From the NCBI RefSeq assembly GCF_947497285.1, contig NZ_CANMFT010000002.1, positions 186,001 to 250,000 on the forward strand: a stretch of DNA of 64,000 nucleotides, given 5' to 3'. A model generated the notes under the pieces. That model had not been told where the DNA came from and did no database searches. It saw only the letters and a program-made list of their open reading frames with translations. This stretch comes from an uncultured Aliiroseovarius sp. (GTDB lineage: Bacteria > Pseudomonadota > Alphaproteobacteria > Rhodobacterales > Rhodobacteraceae). Shown here piece by piece: positions 8,884 through 16,141 of this stretch; the stretch's first letter is position 1; every line of letters starts with the position of its first letter. A program made the translations under genes and the position numbers.

Positions 8884-9873
8884 TCAGGCGTAGATATCGG
8901 TCCACAGCTCTTCAAGCGCGGGCTCGGGGCTGGTTTTTGAGAATTCGGCGGCGTCGTTCACGATTGCCTTGATCTCTTTGTCGATGGCCTTCAGGTCATC
9001 TTCGGAGCTGTGTTTGCCTTGCAAAAGCAGTTCGCGGACATGCTCGATCGCGTCGCGTTCTTCGCGCACCTTCTGGACCTCTTCGCGGGTCCGATACTTT
9101 GCCGGGTCCGACATCGAATGGCCGCGATAGCGATAGGTCTTCATCTCAAGGATATACGGTCCCTTTCCGGCCCGGCAGTGTTCGGTGGCGCGCAAACCGG
9201 CTTCCTTCACCGCCAGCACGTCCATGCCGTCTACCGCTTCGCCGGGGATGCCAAATGCCTCGCCGCGTTTGTAGATATCGGGTGTCGAGCTTGATCGCTG
9301 CATCGAAGTGCCCATGGCATATTGGTTGTTCTCAACCACATAAATCACGGGCAACTGCCACAGTGAGGCCATGTTGAAGCTTTCGTAGACTTGACCTTGG
9401 TTGGCTGCGCCATCCCCGAAATAGGTGAAGGTCACGTTGCTGTTTTCGCGGTATTTGTCGGCGAAGGCCAATCCGGTGCCAATTGGCACCTGCGCGCCAA
9501 CAATGCCGTGGCCGCCGTAAAAATGCTTCTCTTTCGAGAACATGTGCATCGAGCCGCCTTTGCCTTTGGAATACCCACCTTCACGGCCCGTCAATTCGGC
9601 CATGACGCCCTTCGGGTCCATCCCGCAGGCCAGCATGTGACCGTGATCGCGATAAGACGTTATTCGCTTGTCACCGTCCTGCGCGGCGGCTTCCAGTCCA
9701 ACCACGACAGCTTCCTGTCCGATGTAGAGGTGGCAGAAGCCACCGATCAGCCCCATGCCATAGAGCTGGCCGGACTTCTCTTCGAATCGTCGAATAAGCA
9801 ACATCTCTTTGTAGAATTCGAGCAATTCTTCTTTGGATGTGTTTGATTTCTTGTTGCTTTTCCGGGTGGCCAT
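8884..9873 (-). CDS. pdhA: Pyruvate dehydrogenase E1 component alpha subunit
   Basis: A 329-residue E1-alpha. It carries the thiamine diphosphate motif [17 protein letters not shown] ending in ENN (about residues 155-185), the [15 protein letters not shown]-terminal segment, and the [10 protein letters not shown] loop near residue 255 that is typical of this subunit. It is the first gene of the operon, with pdhB 23 bases downstream. A ribosome site AGGAGG lies just upstream of ATG 9873, and a promoter with an overlapping palindrome is seen at 9913-9960. The basic, Lys/Ser-rich first 15 residues are normal for alphaproteobacterial E1-alpha. Confidence 0.97.
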   Translation of the reverse strand: MATRKSNKKSNTSKEELLEFYKEMLLIRRFEEKSGQLYGMGLIGGFCHLYIGQEAVVVGLEAAAQDGDKRITSYRDHGHMLACGMDPKGVMAELTGREGGYSKGKGGSMHMFSKEKHFYGGHGIVGAQVPIGTGLAFADKYRENSNVTFTYFGDGAANQGQVYESFNMASLWQLPVIYVVENNQYAMGTSMQRSSSTPDIYKRGEAFGIPGEAVDGMDVLAVKEAGLRATEHCRAGKGPYILEMKTYRYRGHSMSDPAKYRTREEVQKVREERDAIEHVRELLLQGKHSSEDDLKAIDKEIKAIVNDAAEFSKTSPEPALEELWTDIYA

Positions 9874-9912
9874 ATGGCGTCCTCCTCTTGGCGTCAGCTG
9901 GTGTTCCGGGGG

Positions 9913-9930
9913 TAGTTTAGTGTTAAACTA
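9913..9930 (-). promoter_or_regulatory. 18-bp palindrome, candidate operator of the pdh operon
   Basis: TAGTTTA-GTGT-TAAACTA, 7-bp perfect arms, very AT-rich for this genome. On the minus strand it begins one base after the -10 hexamer, so it would cover the transcription start of pdhA. I cannot name the regulator. Confidence 0.5.
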
Positions 9931-9931
9931 G

Positions 9932-9960
9932 CTTATACAGTTTTTGTCGTTTCAGGTCGA
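9932..9960 (-). promoter_or_regulatory. Predicted pdhA promoter
   Basis: Minus strand: -35 TCGACC (9955-9960), 17-base spacer, -10 TATAAG (9932-9937). Four of six and five of six matches to the housekeeping consensus. The start codon of pdhA is about 60 bases downstream. Confidence 0.5.
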
Positions 9961-10003
9961 TGAAAACTTGATGCGCCCAAGCGAAAGCTGCATTGCAAAT
10001 TGC

Positions 10004-10021
10004 GCAAGCCCCGTGGCTTGC
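10004..10021 (-). terminator. Hairpin after ftsB, possible weak terminator
   Basis: Arms GCAAGCC (10004-10010) and GGCTTGC (10015-10021), 22 bases past the ftsB stop. There is no T run, so termination would be weak or factor-assisted. Confidence 0.35.
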
Positions 10022-10043
10022 CAGGATCAGTTGCGAAGGGGGA

Positions 10044-10346
10044 TCAGCGCAGGATGACTTCGTCGGCGCGGGCCATGCCCAGAACCTCTCGGGCCTGCGT
10101 GTCGAGCAGGTCAAGATCCAGATAGTCATCAGACAGACGATGGGTCAGGTTTGACATCGCCGCAATCTCGGCCGAGAGCGCATCACGTTCTTTCAAGAGC
10201 GCTTGCGTCTCAGCCTCGATCTGCACACGACGGAACAGACCATAGTCGCCCTGCACACTGGCAAACGTGAAATACAGGCCGAGACCAACGATCACGACGA
10301 AGTAGATTATTCCACCAAAACCAGTTTGTGCACGAGGTGCGCCCAT
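10044..10346 (-). CDS. ftsB: Septum formation initiator FtsB/DivIC
   Basis: A 100-residue bitopic membrane protein with a short cytoplasmic N-terminus, one transmembrane helix (about 13-32, IIYFVVIVGLGLYFTFA), a periplasmic coiled coil (about 38-75, VQIEAETQALLKERDALSAEIAAM) and a C-terminal segment LLDTQAREVLGMARADEVIL that is characteristic of the FtsB/DivIC family. In the divisome FtsB joins FtsL and FtsQ and helps activate septal wall synthesis by FtsW/FtsI. It is monocistronic here, with a good predicted promoter upstream, and lies between pdhA and the lamin-tail/Hint gene. Confidence 0.9.
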   Translation of the reverse strand: MGAPRAQTGFGGIIYFVVIVGLGLYFTFASVQGDYGLFRRVQIEAETQALLKERDALSAEIAAMSNLTHRLSDDYLDLDLLDTQAREVLGMARADEVILR

Positions 10347-10405
10347 AGGCTTCCTGTCTGTACTGTACTGCCTCTTGCCCGTTTCTTGGTGAACGGTGCA
10401 AGGAC

Positions 10406-10434
10406 ACTATGTCATAGGCGATTCGCCTTGTGAA
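10406..10434 (-). promoter_or_regulatory. Predicted ftsB promoter
   Basis: Minus strand: -35 TTCACA (10429-10434, five of six), 17-base spacer, -10 CATAGT (10406-10411, four of six). The ftsB start is about 60 bases downstream. Confidence 0.5.
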
Positions 10435-10458
10435 TCCCCAAAACGAATCGATTGCCAG

Positions 10459-10477
10459 AAAAAGGCGAAGCTTCGCC
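10459..10477 (-). terminator. Terminator of the lamin-tail/Hint gene
   Basis: On the minus strand the palindrome GGCGAAGCTTCGCC (10464-10477) is followed directly by TTTTTC. It lies about 70 bases past the stop of the Hint gene and just upstream of the ftsB promoter. Confidence 0.65.
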
Positions 10478-10546
10478 GGGTGTTCGCGATCTGGGTCGTA
10501 TGACGCGGGAATGCCGCAGGATCGTCGCGACCCGTCGCCGCTTTGG

Positions 10547-11779
10547 TCAAGGACTGCGCTGAAGGGGGTGCGCCTGCTTGCCGGCGAAGGCGGATGGGAT
10601 AACTCTGTTGTTCTTGATGTGCCGTTTGACCAATGTTCTGACGCGCGCGCCGTGGTGCAGTTGGCGGGATGGCGTTTGGGGCACGGCCACAGGCGCGATT
10701 GCCGTGCTGGGCCAAAGGATGCGCAACTCCTCGCGCGCGCCTGGTGTCATCGCCGTCAGTGCCTCGGGTCCAAGATACAGGCTTTCGGCGGCGATGCCGT
10801 TTGCATTCAGGATTTGATGGTCGTCCAGCAGGATGTGGAAATAGTAAAACTCTGCCTTGGGGACTTCGACCTCAATGCCGTCCGATCCAAGCAGATCTTT
10901 GGCGGCGGACAAAATTTGTGGCACGCCGAACATGCGTTGTGCAATGGCCCCGCAGATCATGATCCGGTGCTGACGAGACACGCGCAGCGGCGGGGTCGGG
11001 TCGGCCAAGCCCAGAAACCGGGTGCTGATGGCAATCGGGTGAAGCCGTTCGTCGGCGCGCAAGTCTGCCAGCGTGACACGCCGGGCAAATATCCAGCGAA
11101 TAGGCTGCCACCCGTGATCCAGCGTGTTCACAAGATCGCCTGTGCGCAAGTGTTCGATAGGGGTGAAGCCCTGCGGGGTTTGCAACACCGTGCCCGAGGC
11201 GAAGCAAACGATGTCCGTGCCGGGGGTTGGCGTTAGCCCATTGTTGAACCCCGCCGATGTGCGCTGGATTGAAAACCCGTCCTGATCGTTGCCGAAATCC
11301 TCGGTAACGCCCGATTGGGTGGCGGTGCTGGAGAACCCTGAATAGCCAGACCCGTTGACGGGGTCGTCTGCCGTGTCACCGTTATAGGTCGCCTGAATGT
11401 ATTCATCATTGTTGGGGTCGTAGACGACAATGTTGTCGCCGTTATTGTTGAAGACCCCGCTGCCGTAGTCTGCGTCGAAGGCAAGGTTGTCGCCGGACAC
11501 ACTGGGCAGGCTGCCACCGTTCTGGACGTTGCGAACGACCACCGCGACAGCGCCAGGTTGCAAGACTGTGCCGGGCGGGAAGGTAAACCAATTGTCCCGG
11601 CCCTGATCCCACAGTTCCAATCCGGATATATCAATTGCGGCATTGGAGGTGTTGATCAGCTCAATGAATTCGTCTCCGCCACGGGCGCGACCGCTGCCAT
11701 CCGTGTCGAAATTGTTGGCGCCATTGGGATCAACAAGAACTTCGTTGATCGAGATGCCGCCCAGAAGTGTGCTGGCCAT
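10547..11779 (-). CDS. Lamin-tail domain plus Hint_2 domain protein
   Basis: A 410-residue protein with two parts. Residues 1-185 resemble a lamin-tail (LTD) domain: ISINEVLVDPNG, DEFIELINTSNAAIDISGLEL and PGTVLQPGAVAVVV are classic LTD strands. Residues 192-345 form a Hint_2 domain starting at Cys192 (VCFASGTVLQTPQG), with TGDLV, the SRQHRIMI block, and the closing NANGIAAESL. Hint domains can cleave the chain before the first Cys. No signal peptide or membrane helix is visible; proteins of this type in Roseobacters are thought to leave by type I secretion, but no transporter is nearby. The last 60 residues are low-confidence tail. A second Hint_2 protein lies 30 kb away. Confidence 0.85.
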   Translation of the reverse strand: MASTLLGGISINEVLVDPNGANNFDTDGSGRARGGDEFIELINTSNAAIDISGLELWDQGRDNWFTFPPGTVLQPGAVAVVVRNVQNGGSLPSVSGDNLAFDADYGSGVFNNNGDNIVVYDPNNDEYIQATYNGDTADDPVNGSGYSGFSSTATQSGVTEDFGNDQDGFSIQRTSAGFNNGLTPTPGTDIVCFASGTVLQTPQGFTPIEHLRTGDLVNTLDHGWQPIRWIFARRVTLADLRADERLHPIAISTRFLGLADPTPPLRVSRQHRIMICGAIAQRMFGVPQILSAAKDLLGSDGIEVEVPKAEFYYFHILLDDHQILNANGIAAESLYLGPEALTAMTPGAREELRILWPSTAIAPVAVPQTPSRQLHHGARVRTLVKRHIKNNRVIPSAFAGKQAHPLQRSP

Positions 11780-11826
11780 ACAATCGGCCTTTCATTGAGT
11801 TGCGAACTGGTACTCGACGTCTCATG

Positions 11827-11855
11827 ATTATGCAGGGTTTTACGGGAAAGGTAAA
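11827..11855 (-). promoter_or_regulatory. Predicted promoter of the lamin-tail/Hint gene with an inverted repeat
   Basis: Minus strand: -35 TTTACC (11850-11855), 17-base spacer, -10 CATAAT (11827-11832, five of six). An inverted repeat TTTTAC-N7-GTAAAA (11838-11856) overlaps the -35 and the spacer, a place where a regulator could act. Confidence 0.45.
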
Positions 11856-11929
11856 ATTCAACCGACGCGAGGCACCTGCACAGGGCGGTGACGCCGCGAT
11901 GCGATCAGCTGAACAGGGCAGGCAAAACA

Positions 11930-11966
11930 AAAGCGCCCGCAGCGAAGGCTACGGGCGCTTTTTAGG
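11930..11966 (-). terminator. Terminator of fba
   Basis: Perfect 10-bp arms AAAGCGCCCG (11930-11939) and CGGGCGCTTT (11952-11961). On the minus strand it is followed by TGTTTTG, and it lies 17 bases past the aldolase stop. The plus strand also shows a T run, so it may work both ways. Confidence 0.8.
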
Positions 11967-11977
11967 TGTTTGCCAGA

Positions 11978-12871
11978 TTAGCCCGCGATTGAGGCTTGAT
12001 AGATGCTGTCGATCGTGTCGGCGATGGTGGCGTTGAATTCGTCGTCCGATTGCTGCGCGGACAAGCCTTCTGTCAAAGCGCGCGAGAAGCTTGCGATGAC
12101 ACCGGCGTTTTTCGCCAGACGCGCGTTTGCTTCAGCGCGGGAATAGCCACCCGACAATGCCACGACAGAGGCGACGCGTGGGTGATCCACCAGCGCCTTA
12201 TAGTGGTTCGGTGTCTCGGGCAGCGTCAGCTTCAGCATCACCGTCTGATCCTCCGCAAGCGCGTCCAGATGCGCTTTCAACTCGGCCAGAAGCAAGTCTT
12301 CCGCGGCCGCCTTGTCAGGGATCGAGATGTTGATCTCAGGCTCGATGATCGGCACCAAGCCATGGGCGATGATCTGTTTTGCGACTTCAAACTGTTGCGC
12401 CACGTTGGCTTTGATGCCATCGGCATTGGCCGCGTTGATGACGGATCGCATCTTGGTGCCAAAAATGCCGGCCTTCACGGCGCGGTCACAGAGCGCATCC
12501 AGATCGGGCATCGGTTTCATCAGCTGGGCACCATTCACTTCTGCTTCCAGCCCCTTGTCGACCTTCAAGAAAGGCACCACACCGCGATCTTCCCACATGA
12601 AGGTCGCCGTCGGTTTGCCAGCGATTGTCCGGTCCATGGTCATTTCAAACAAGATGGCGCCGATGACTTTCTCGCCCGTAAATGCAGGGGCCTGCGCGAT
12701 GCGTGACCGCATGGCGTGGATCAGGTCATACATTTCCGCGTCGCCCGAATAGGTATCTTCTTCGATGCCATACAGGCGCAGGGCCTTCGGGGTCGAACCG
12801 CCCGACTGGTCAAGGGCTGCAATGAAGCCTTGGCCGGCTTTGATTTGTTCCATTTGTGCTTGGTTTGGCAT
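11978..12871 (-). CDS. Fructose-bisphosphate aldolase, class I
   Basis: A 297-residue class I (Schiff-base) aldolase of the bacterial type. It splits fructose 1,6-bisphosphate into dihydroxyacetone phosphate and glyceraldehyde 3-phosphate in glycolysis and gluconeogenesis. Diagnostic parts are [16 protein letters not shown] near the start, [11 protein letters not shown] around residue 105, the IIEPEINI segment, the MLKLTLPE strand that holds the Schiff-base Lys, and [14 protein letters not shown] near the C-terminus. ATG 12871 ([11 protein letters not shown]) is the family-like start; a frame 36 codons longer is only upstream DNA left open. It is monocistronic, with its own terminator. The glycolytic pgk is 700 bases away. 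Confidence 0.95.
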   Translation of the reverse strand: MPNQAQMEQIKAGQGFIAALDQSGGSTPKALRLYGIEEDTYSGDAEMYDLIHAMRSRIAQAPAFTGEKVIGAILFEMTMDRTIAGKPTATFMWEDRGVVPFLKVDKGLEAEVNGAQLMKPMPDLDALCDRAVKAGIFGTKMRSVINAANADGIKANVAQQFEVAKQIIAHGLVPIIEPEINISIPDKAAAEDLLLAELKAHLDALAEDQTVMLKLTLPETPNHYKALVDHPRVASVVALSGGYSRAEANARLAKNAGVIASFSRALTEGLSAQQSDDEFNATIADTIDSIYQASIAG

Positions 12872-13095
12872 GTCGGTCCCGTTTTGATCTGGGTGAATTT
12901 CCACTGTTCTAAGGGAGTGTGCCAACCCTTGCAATTCTGCTGGCGCTAACGCCGCAGATTGAAATGTGCCCCCGATCACACCCGCGGGCGAAATTGGGGG
13001 CCGCGGGGTCGATTGCTCCGGGTCTTGCTTCCGGTGCTTTGGTGGGCGCGCAACGGATGGTTGGACCGTGGGCTGAAACGCGCTGCGCCGTCTTG
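12872..13095. other. Intergenic region between fba and hemP
   Basis: 224 bases of GC-rich DNA without a supportable gene. It holds the 5' leader of fba; a weak promoter for fba (TTGCAA, 17 bases, TAGAAC on the minus strand, about 12911-12939) is possible but not convincing. Confidence 0.4.
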
Positions 13096-13266
13096 CTATT
13101 TCGTCAAGATCAGCTTGCCGGCCCGCGTGATGGTCAGTGTGTAGACCATGTCATTGAGCACAATTTGGGCTTTGCGCCCCGATCCGGTCAACGCCAGCGC
13201 GTCGTGCTGTGGCGGGGTGGTCTGGCTGGCACCGTCAAAGGCCGAGCTGGTCAGAGGGGCGGTCAT
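13096..13266 (-). CDS. hemP: Hemin uptake protein HemP
   Basis: A 56-residue protein ending [16 protein letters not shown], which is the signature C-terminus of the HemP/HmuP family (conserved Tyr-x-Leu-x-x-Thr-Arg and GKLILTK). HemP/HmuP is needed for full expression or function of haem uptake genes in several proteobacteria; some members act as regulators of the haem receptor gene. A ribosome site AAGGAG lies 8 bases before ATG 13266. The stop of a 41-codon ORF overlaps this ATG (ATGA), so the two are coupled. No haem receptor or ABC transporter gene is in the window. Confidence 0.88.
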   Translation of the reverse strand: MTAPLTSSAFDGASQTTPPQHDALALTGSGRKAQIVLNDMVYTLTITRAGKLILTK

Positions 13267-13388
13267 GTGTGGTCTCCTTCAAGGCACGCCTCGATCCATG
13301 TGGCCAGTGATCGCAGGCCAGACAGGATGGGGAGGGAGAGTGTCAAATCGGTTCGGGCCAGAAAAGGACCCTTGGTCGGATCGGTCAT
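13263..13388 (-). CDS. 41-residue ORF translationally coupled to hemP (unknown)
   Basis: Starts at ATG 13388 with a good ribosome site (AGGAG about 8 bases upstream) and ends in a TGA that overlaps the hemP ATG. The peptide runs from MTDPTKGPFLARTDLTL through SGLRSLATWIEACLEG. It shows no signal peptide and one possible amphipathic helix in the second half. The coupling and the ribosome site make it likely to be translated. It may be a small protein working with HemP or a leader that tunes hemP expression. Confidence 0.6.
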   Translation of the reverse strand: MTDPTKGPFLARTDLTLSLPILSGLRSLATWIEACLEGDHT

Positions 13389-13459
13389 TGTCGCGCTCCT
13401 GCACGGAAGGGCGGTTGCCCTGAGGTCTCCGGCTGATCGCGATTGCGACTGGCTGACGT

Positions 13460-13493
13460 TTATTTCCTACTAAAACACTCAGGTAACTGTCAA
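13460..13493 (-). promoter_or_regulatory. Probable promoter region of the hemP unit
   Basis: A perfect -35 TTGACA lies on the minus strand at 13488-13493. The -10 is poorly defined; TTTTAGTAGG (about 13465-13474) is the closest AT-rich block. An iron-responsive site would be expected here, but I cannot assign one. Confidence 0.35.
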
Positions 13494-13506
13494 CCCGATA
13501 CTGCCC

Positions 13507-13540
13507 AAAAAAAACCCGCGCCTTTTCAGGGCACGGGTTC
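13507..13540 (-). terminator. Terminator of pgk
   Basis: On the minus strand AACCCGTGCC pairs with GGCGCGGGTT (one G-T pair) around a CTGAAAA-type loop, followed by a run of eight T. It lies about 25 bases past the pgk stop. Confidence 0.85.
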
Positions 13541-13562
13541 CATTGGTTCGATGAGTGGTCGG

Positions 13563-14753
13563 TCAGTCGCCCAGGGCCGCAACCCCCGGCAATTCCTTCC
13601 CTTCCATCCATTCAAGGAAAGCCCCGCCCGCCGTCGAAATATATGTGAAGTCTTTCGCGGCATCTGCTTTGTTCAGGGCGGCCACCGTGTCACCACCACC
13701 GGCAACCGATGTCAGCCTGCCCGCGGCAGACAGCTCTGCCGCAGCCTTCGCGGCGGCGTTTGTGGCTGCGTCGAAGGGTTCAATCTCGAATGCGCCCAAG
13801 GGACCGTTCCAGATCAGCGTCCGGGCGGTCTCGAAAACCGCGGTGATGCGCGCCACGGTTTCGGGACCAGCATCAAGGATCATGGCGTCTGCAGGGCAGG
13901 CATCGACCGCAACGGTTTCATGCGCAGCGCCCGCCGCGAATTCGCGCGCCACGACCACATCGCTGGGCAGGATGATTTCGCACCCTGCCGCGTCGGCTTT
14001 TTCAAGAATTTCGCGGGCTGTATCGGCCATATCGTGTTCTGCCAGCGACGTGCCGATTTCGATGCCCCGGGCGGCAAGAAACGTGTTGGCCATACCGCCG
14101 CCGATCACCAAATGATCAACCCGTTTGACCAGATTGCCCAACAGGTCGAGCTTGGTCGAGACCTTTGCCCCGCCAACAACCGCCACAACCGGGCGTTCAG
14201 GGTCGCCAAGGGCGGCTTCCAGAGCAGACAGTTCGGCTTGCATCAAACGACCTGCACAGGCGGGCAACAAATGCGCCAGCCCAGCCGTGGACGCATGGGC
14301 ACGGTGGGCGGCCGAAAACGCGTCATTACAGTAAACATTGCCTAACGCCGCCAACGAGGCCGCGAACCCGCCATCGTTCTTCGTTTCACCTTCGTGAAAC
14401 CGGGTGTTTTCCAGCAGCAGCACATCGCCTTTTTCCAATCCGGCAACCGCTTTCTTGGCGGGTCCGCCGATGCAATCCTCGGCGAATTTTACCGGGCATC
14501 CCAACGCGGCTTCCAGTGCCGGGCGCACGACGGACAGCGACATGTCCGGCACACGCTGCCCTTTGGGGCGGCCAAAATGCGCAAGCAGAACCGGCTTTCC
14601 GCCGGCGTCCAAAATGTCGCGGATGGTGGGCAGAATGCGCTGAATGCGGGTGTCATCCGTCACTTGGCCATTTTCGACCGGCACGTTGATATCCACGCGC
14701 GTCAGCACAACCATGCCGTCTAGATCCAAATCATCAAGTGTTTTCCAGGCCAT
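13563..14753 (-). CDS. pgk: Phosphoglycerate kinase
   Basis: A 396-residue enzyme that transfers phosphate between 1,3-bisphosphoglycerate and ADP. The N-terminal substrate half shows [15 protein letters not shown] and [10 protein letters not shown]; the [11 protein letters not shown] motif follows; the hinge and nucleotide half show [14 protein letters not shown] and the C-terminal [13 protein letters not shown] with [13 protein letters not shown]. Length is normal. ATG 14753 (MAWKTLDDL) is chosen over a start four codons earlier because it matches the family. Upstream about 160 bases separate it from the divergent cyclophilin genes. Confidence 0.97.
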   Translation of the reverse strand: MAWKTLDDLDLDGMVVLTRVDINVPVENGQVTDDTRIQRILPTIRDILDAGGKPVLLAHFGRPKGQRVPDMSLSVVRPALEAALGCPVKFAEDCIGGPAKKAVAGLEKGDVLLLENTRFHEGETKNDGGFAASLAALGNVYCNDAFSAAHRAHASTAGLAHLLPACAGRLMQAELSALEAALGDPERPVVAVVGGAKVSTKLDLLGNLVKRVDHLVIGGGMANTFLAARGIEIGTSLAEHDMADTAREILEKADAAGCEIILPSDVVVAREFAAGAAHETVAVDACPADAMILDAGPETVARITAVFETARTLIWNGPLGAFEIEPFDAATNAAAKAAAELSAAGRLTSVAGGGDTVAALNKADAAKDFTYISTAGGAFLEWMEGKELPGVAALGD

Positions 14754-14915
14754 CTGTCTCTCCATCTGCTACGGGGCAGTTGCACATTAAAAGGGGGCCG
14801 GGGTCAACGGGTTTGGGGGCGAAAATGCGCCTGTGACCTCTTTCATCTTGCCCAAAGCGCGCATAAGTTGGCGGGCGATTGACCCAAGTCACCGATAGAC
14901 AAACAGGAGGCCCAA

Positions 14916-15416
14916 ATGGCCGATTACAAAGATCCCGAAAACACCATCCTGATGGAGCTTAAAGGCGGCACAGTGGTGATCGAACTGCTGCCCGATGTGG
15001 CCCCCAAACACAGCGAGCGGATGAAAGAACTGGCGCGCGCGGGCGACTATGATGGCGTTGTCTTTCACCGCGTGATTGATGGTTTCATGGCGCAGACCGG
15101 CGACGTGGCCAACGGCAAAGACCCGATGACCCTGCGCCACGCGGGCACGGGTGGGTCGTCGCTGCCGAACCTTCCGGCCGAATTTTCAAAGCTGCCGCAT
15201 GACCGTGGCACTTTGGGGGCGGCACGTTCGGCGGATCCAAATTCGGCCAACAGCCAGTTTTTCATCAACTTCAAGGACAACCATTTCCTCAACGGCCAAT
15301 ACACCGTTTATGGGCGTGTGACGTCGGGGATGGAGCATGTCGACGCCATCACCCGTGGCGAGCCGCCAGCGGAGCCTGATGTGATGATCTCGGTCAAGGT
15401 GGCTGCTGATGACTGA
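14916..15416 (+). CDS. Cytoplasmic cyclophilin-type peptidyl-prolyl isomerase
   Basis: A 166-residue single-domain cyclophilin without signal peptide. Catalytic and substrate-binding blocks are FHRVIDGFMAQTGD (about 50-63), the NSANSQFFINF strand (about 110) and HFLNGQYTVYGRV (about 124). It catalyses cis-trans isomerisation of X-Pro bonds. The ribosome site AGGAGG is just before ATG 14916. Its end overlaps the start of the next cyclophilin gene by 8 bases, so both are made from one mRNA, one for the cytosol and one for the envelope. Confidence 0.95.
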   Translation: MADYKDPENTILMELKGGTVVIELLPDVAPKHSERMKELARAGDYDGVVFHRVIDGFMAQTGDVANGKDPMTLRHAGTGGSSLPNLPAEFSKLPHDRGTLGAARSADPNSANSQFFINFKDNHFLNGQYTVYGRVTSGMEHVDAITRGEPPAEPDVMISVKVAADD

Positions 15417-16044
15417 ACGCACACGCCGTGAAAAGAGGACCTTTCTGGCCGCCTTTCTGGCCGGTGTGGCAATTGTCGTCGGGTATGCGATCTATACGTT
15501 CTTGCCCTCGACACCGCCCGAGGTGGACACAGTGGCGCTTGGTGACGCACCGAAGATCGAAATCAGCGTCGCAGGCGAGGCGGAAGGCCGCATCGTCATC
15601 ACGTTGCGCCCTGATCTGGCCCCGCAACATGCGGAGCGTATTGTGCAGCTTGCCAAGGATGGCGCGTATGACAACGTGGTGTTTCACCGCGTGATCGAAG
15701 GCTTCATGGCGCAAACGGGCGACGTGGAATTTGGCAAGGCTGACGGCAATGGTGGCCGCGCGGGCATGGGTGGATCGAGCTATCCGGACCTGCCAGCCGA
15801 GTTCTCGCAGGAACCGTTTGTTGCAGGCGTTGTCGGTATGGCGCGCTCGCAAAATCCAAACTCGGCCAACAGCCAGTTCTTCATCATGTTCGCCCCCAGT
15901 CCCAACCTGAACGGTCAATACACCGTTGTCGGGCATGTGACAGACGGCTTCGATGTGGTTCAGGCGATCAAACGTGGCGAAGGACCCAATGGCGCCGTGA
16001 TCGGCACGCCGGACGTGATGACATCGGTGCGCGTTCTGGACTAA
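15409..16044 (+). CDS. Membrane-anchored or exported cyclophilin-type peptidyl-prolyl isomerase
   Basis: A 211-residue cyclophilin with a basic N-terminus (TERTRREKR) and one hydrophobic helix (about 11-30, TFLAAFLAGVAIVVGYAIYTF), then a periplasmic catalytic domain with FHRVIEGFMAQTGD, NSANSQFFIMF and LNGQYTVVGHV. The helix has no clear cleavage site, so an uncleaved anchor is likely. The two cyclophilins share the same core motifs, pointing to tandem duplication with a change of compartment. The ATG overlaps the stop region of the upstream gene. Confidence 0.92.
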   Translation: MTERTRREKRTFLAAFLAGVAIVVGYAIYTFLPSTPPEVDTVALGDAPKIEISVAGEAEGRIVITLRPDLAPQHAERIVQLAKDGAYDNVVFHRVIEGFMAQTGDVEFGKADGNGGRAGMGGSSYPDLPAEFSQEPFVAGVVGMARSQNPNSANSQFFIMFAPSPNLNGQYTVVGHVTDGFDVVQAIKRGEGPNGAVIGTPDVMTSVRVLD

Positions 16045-16066
16045 AGCGCGCGCACGTTTGCTCAAA

Positions 16067-16080
16067 CCCCCGTGAGGGGG
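16067..16080 (+). other. Small GC hairpin after the cyclophilin genes
   Basis: CCCCC-GTGA-GGGGG, 23 bases past the stop, without a T run. It abuts the large hairpin at 16086-16141 and its G-run could compete with that hairpin's left arm. Confidence 0.4.
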
Positions 16081-16085
16081 GCTAT

Positions 16086-16141
16086 GGGGCCTCTTCTTTC
16101 TCTGTCAGAATATCTCTGACACGGCTGAAAGGAGAGGCCCC
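16086..16141 (+). promoter_or_regulatory. Leader hairpin that buries the ribosome-binding site of the DUF3179 gene
   Basis: Left arm GGGGCCTCTTCTTTC (16086-16100) pairs over all 15 positions, one as a G-U pair, with GAAAGGAGAGGCCCC (16127-16141). An inner stem GTCAGA/TCTGAC (16104-16109, 16115-16120) closes on an ATATC loop. The right arm contains the Shine-Dalgarno AAAGGAG and ends on the base before the ATG at 16142. If this forms in the mRNA, translation would be blocked until the structure is opened. It could also act as a DNA palindrome for a regulator. Confidence 0.7.
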
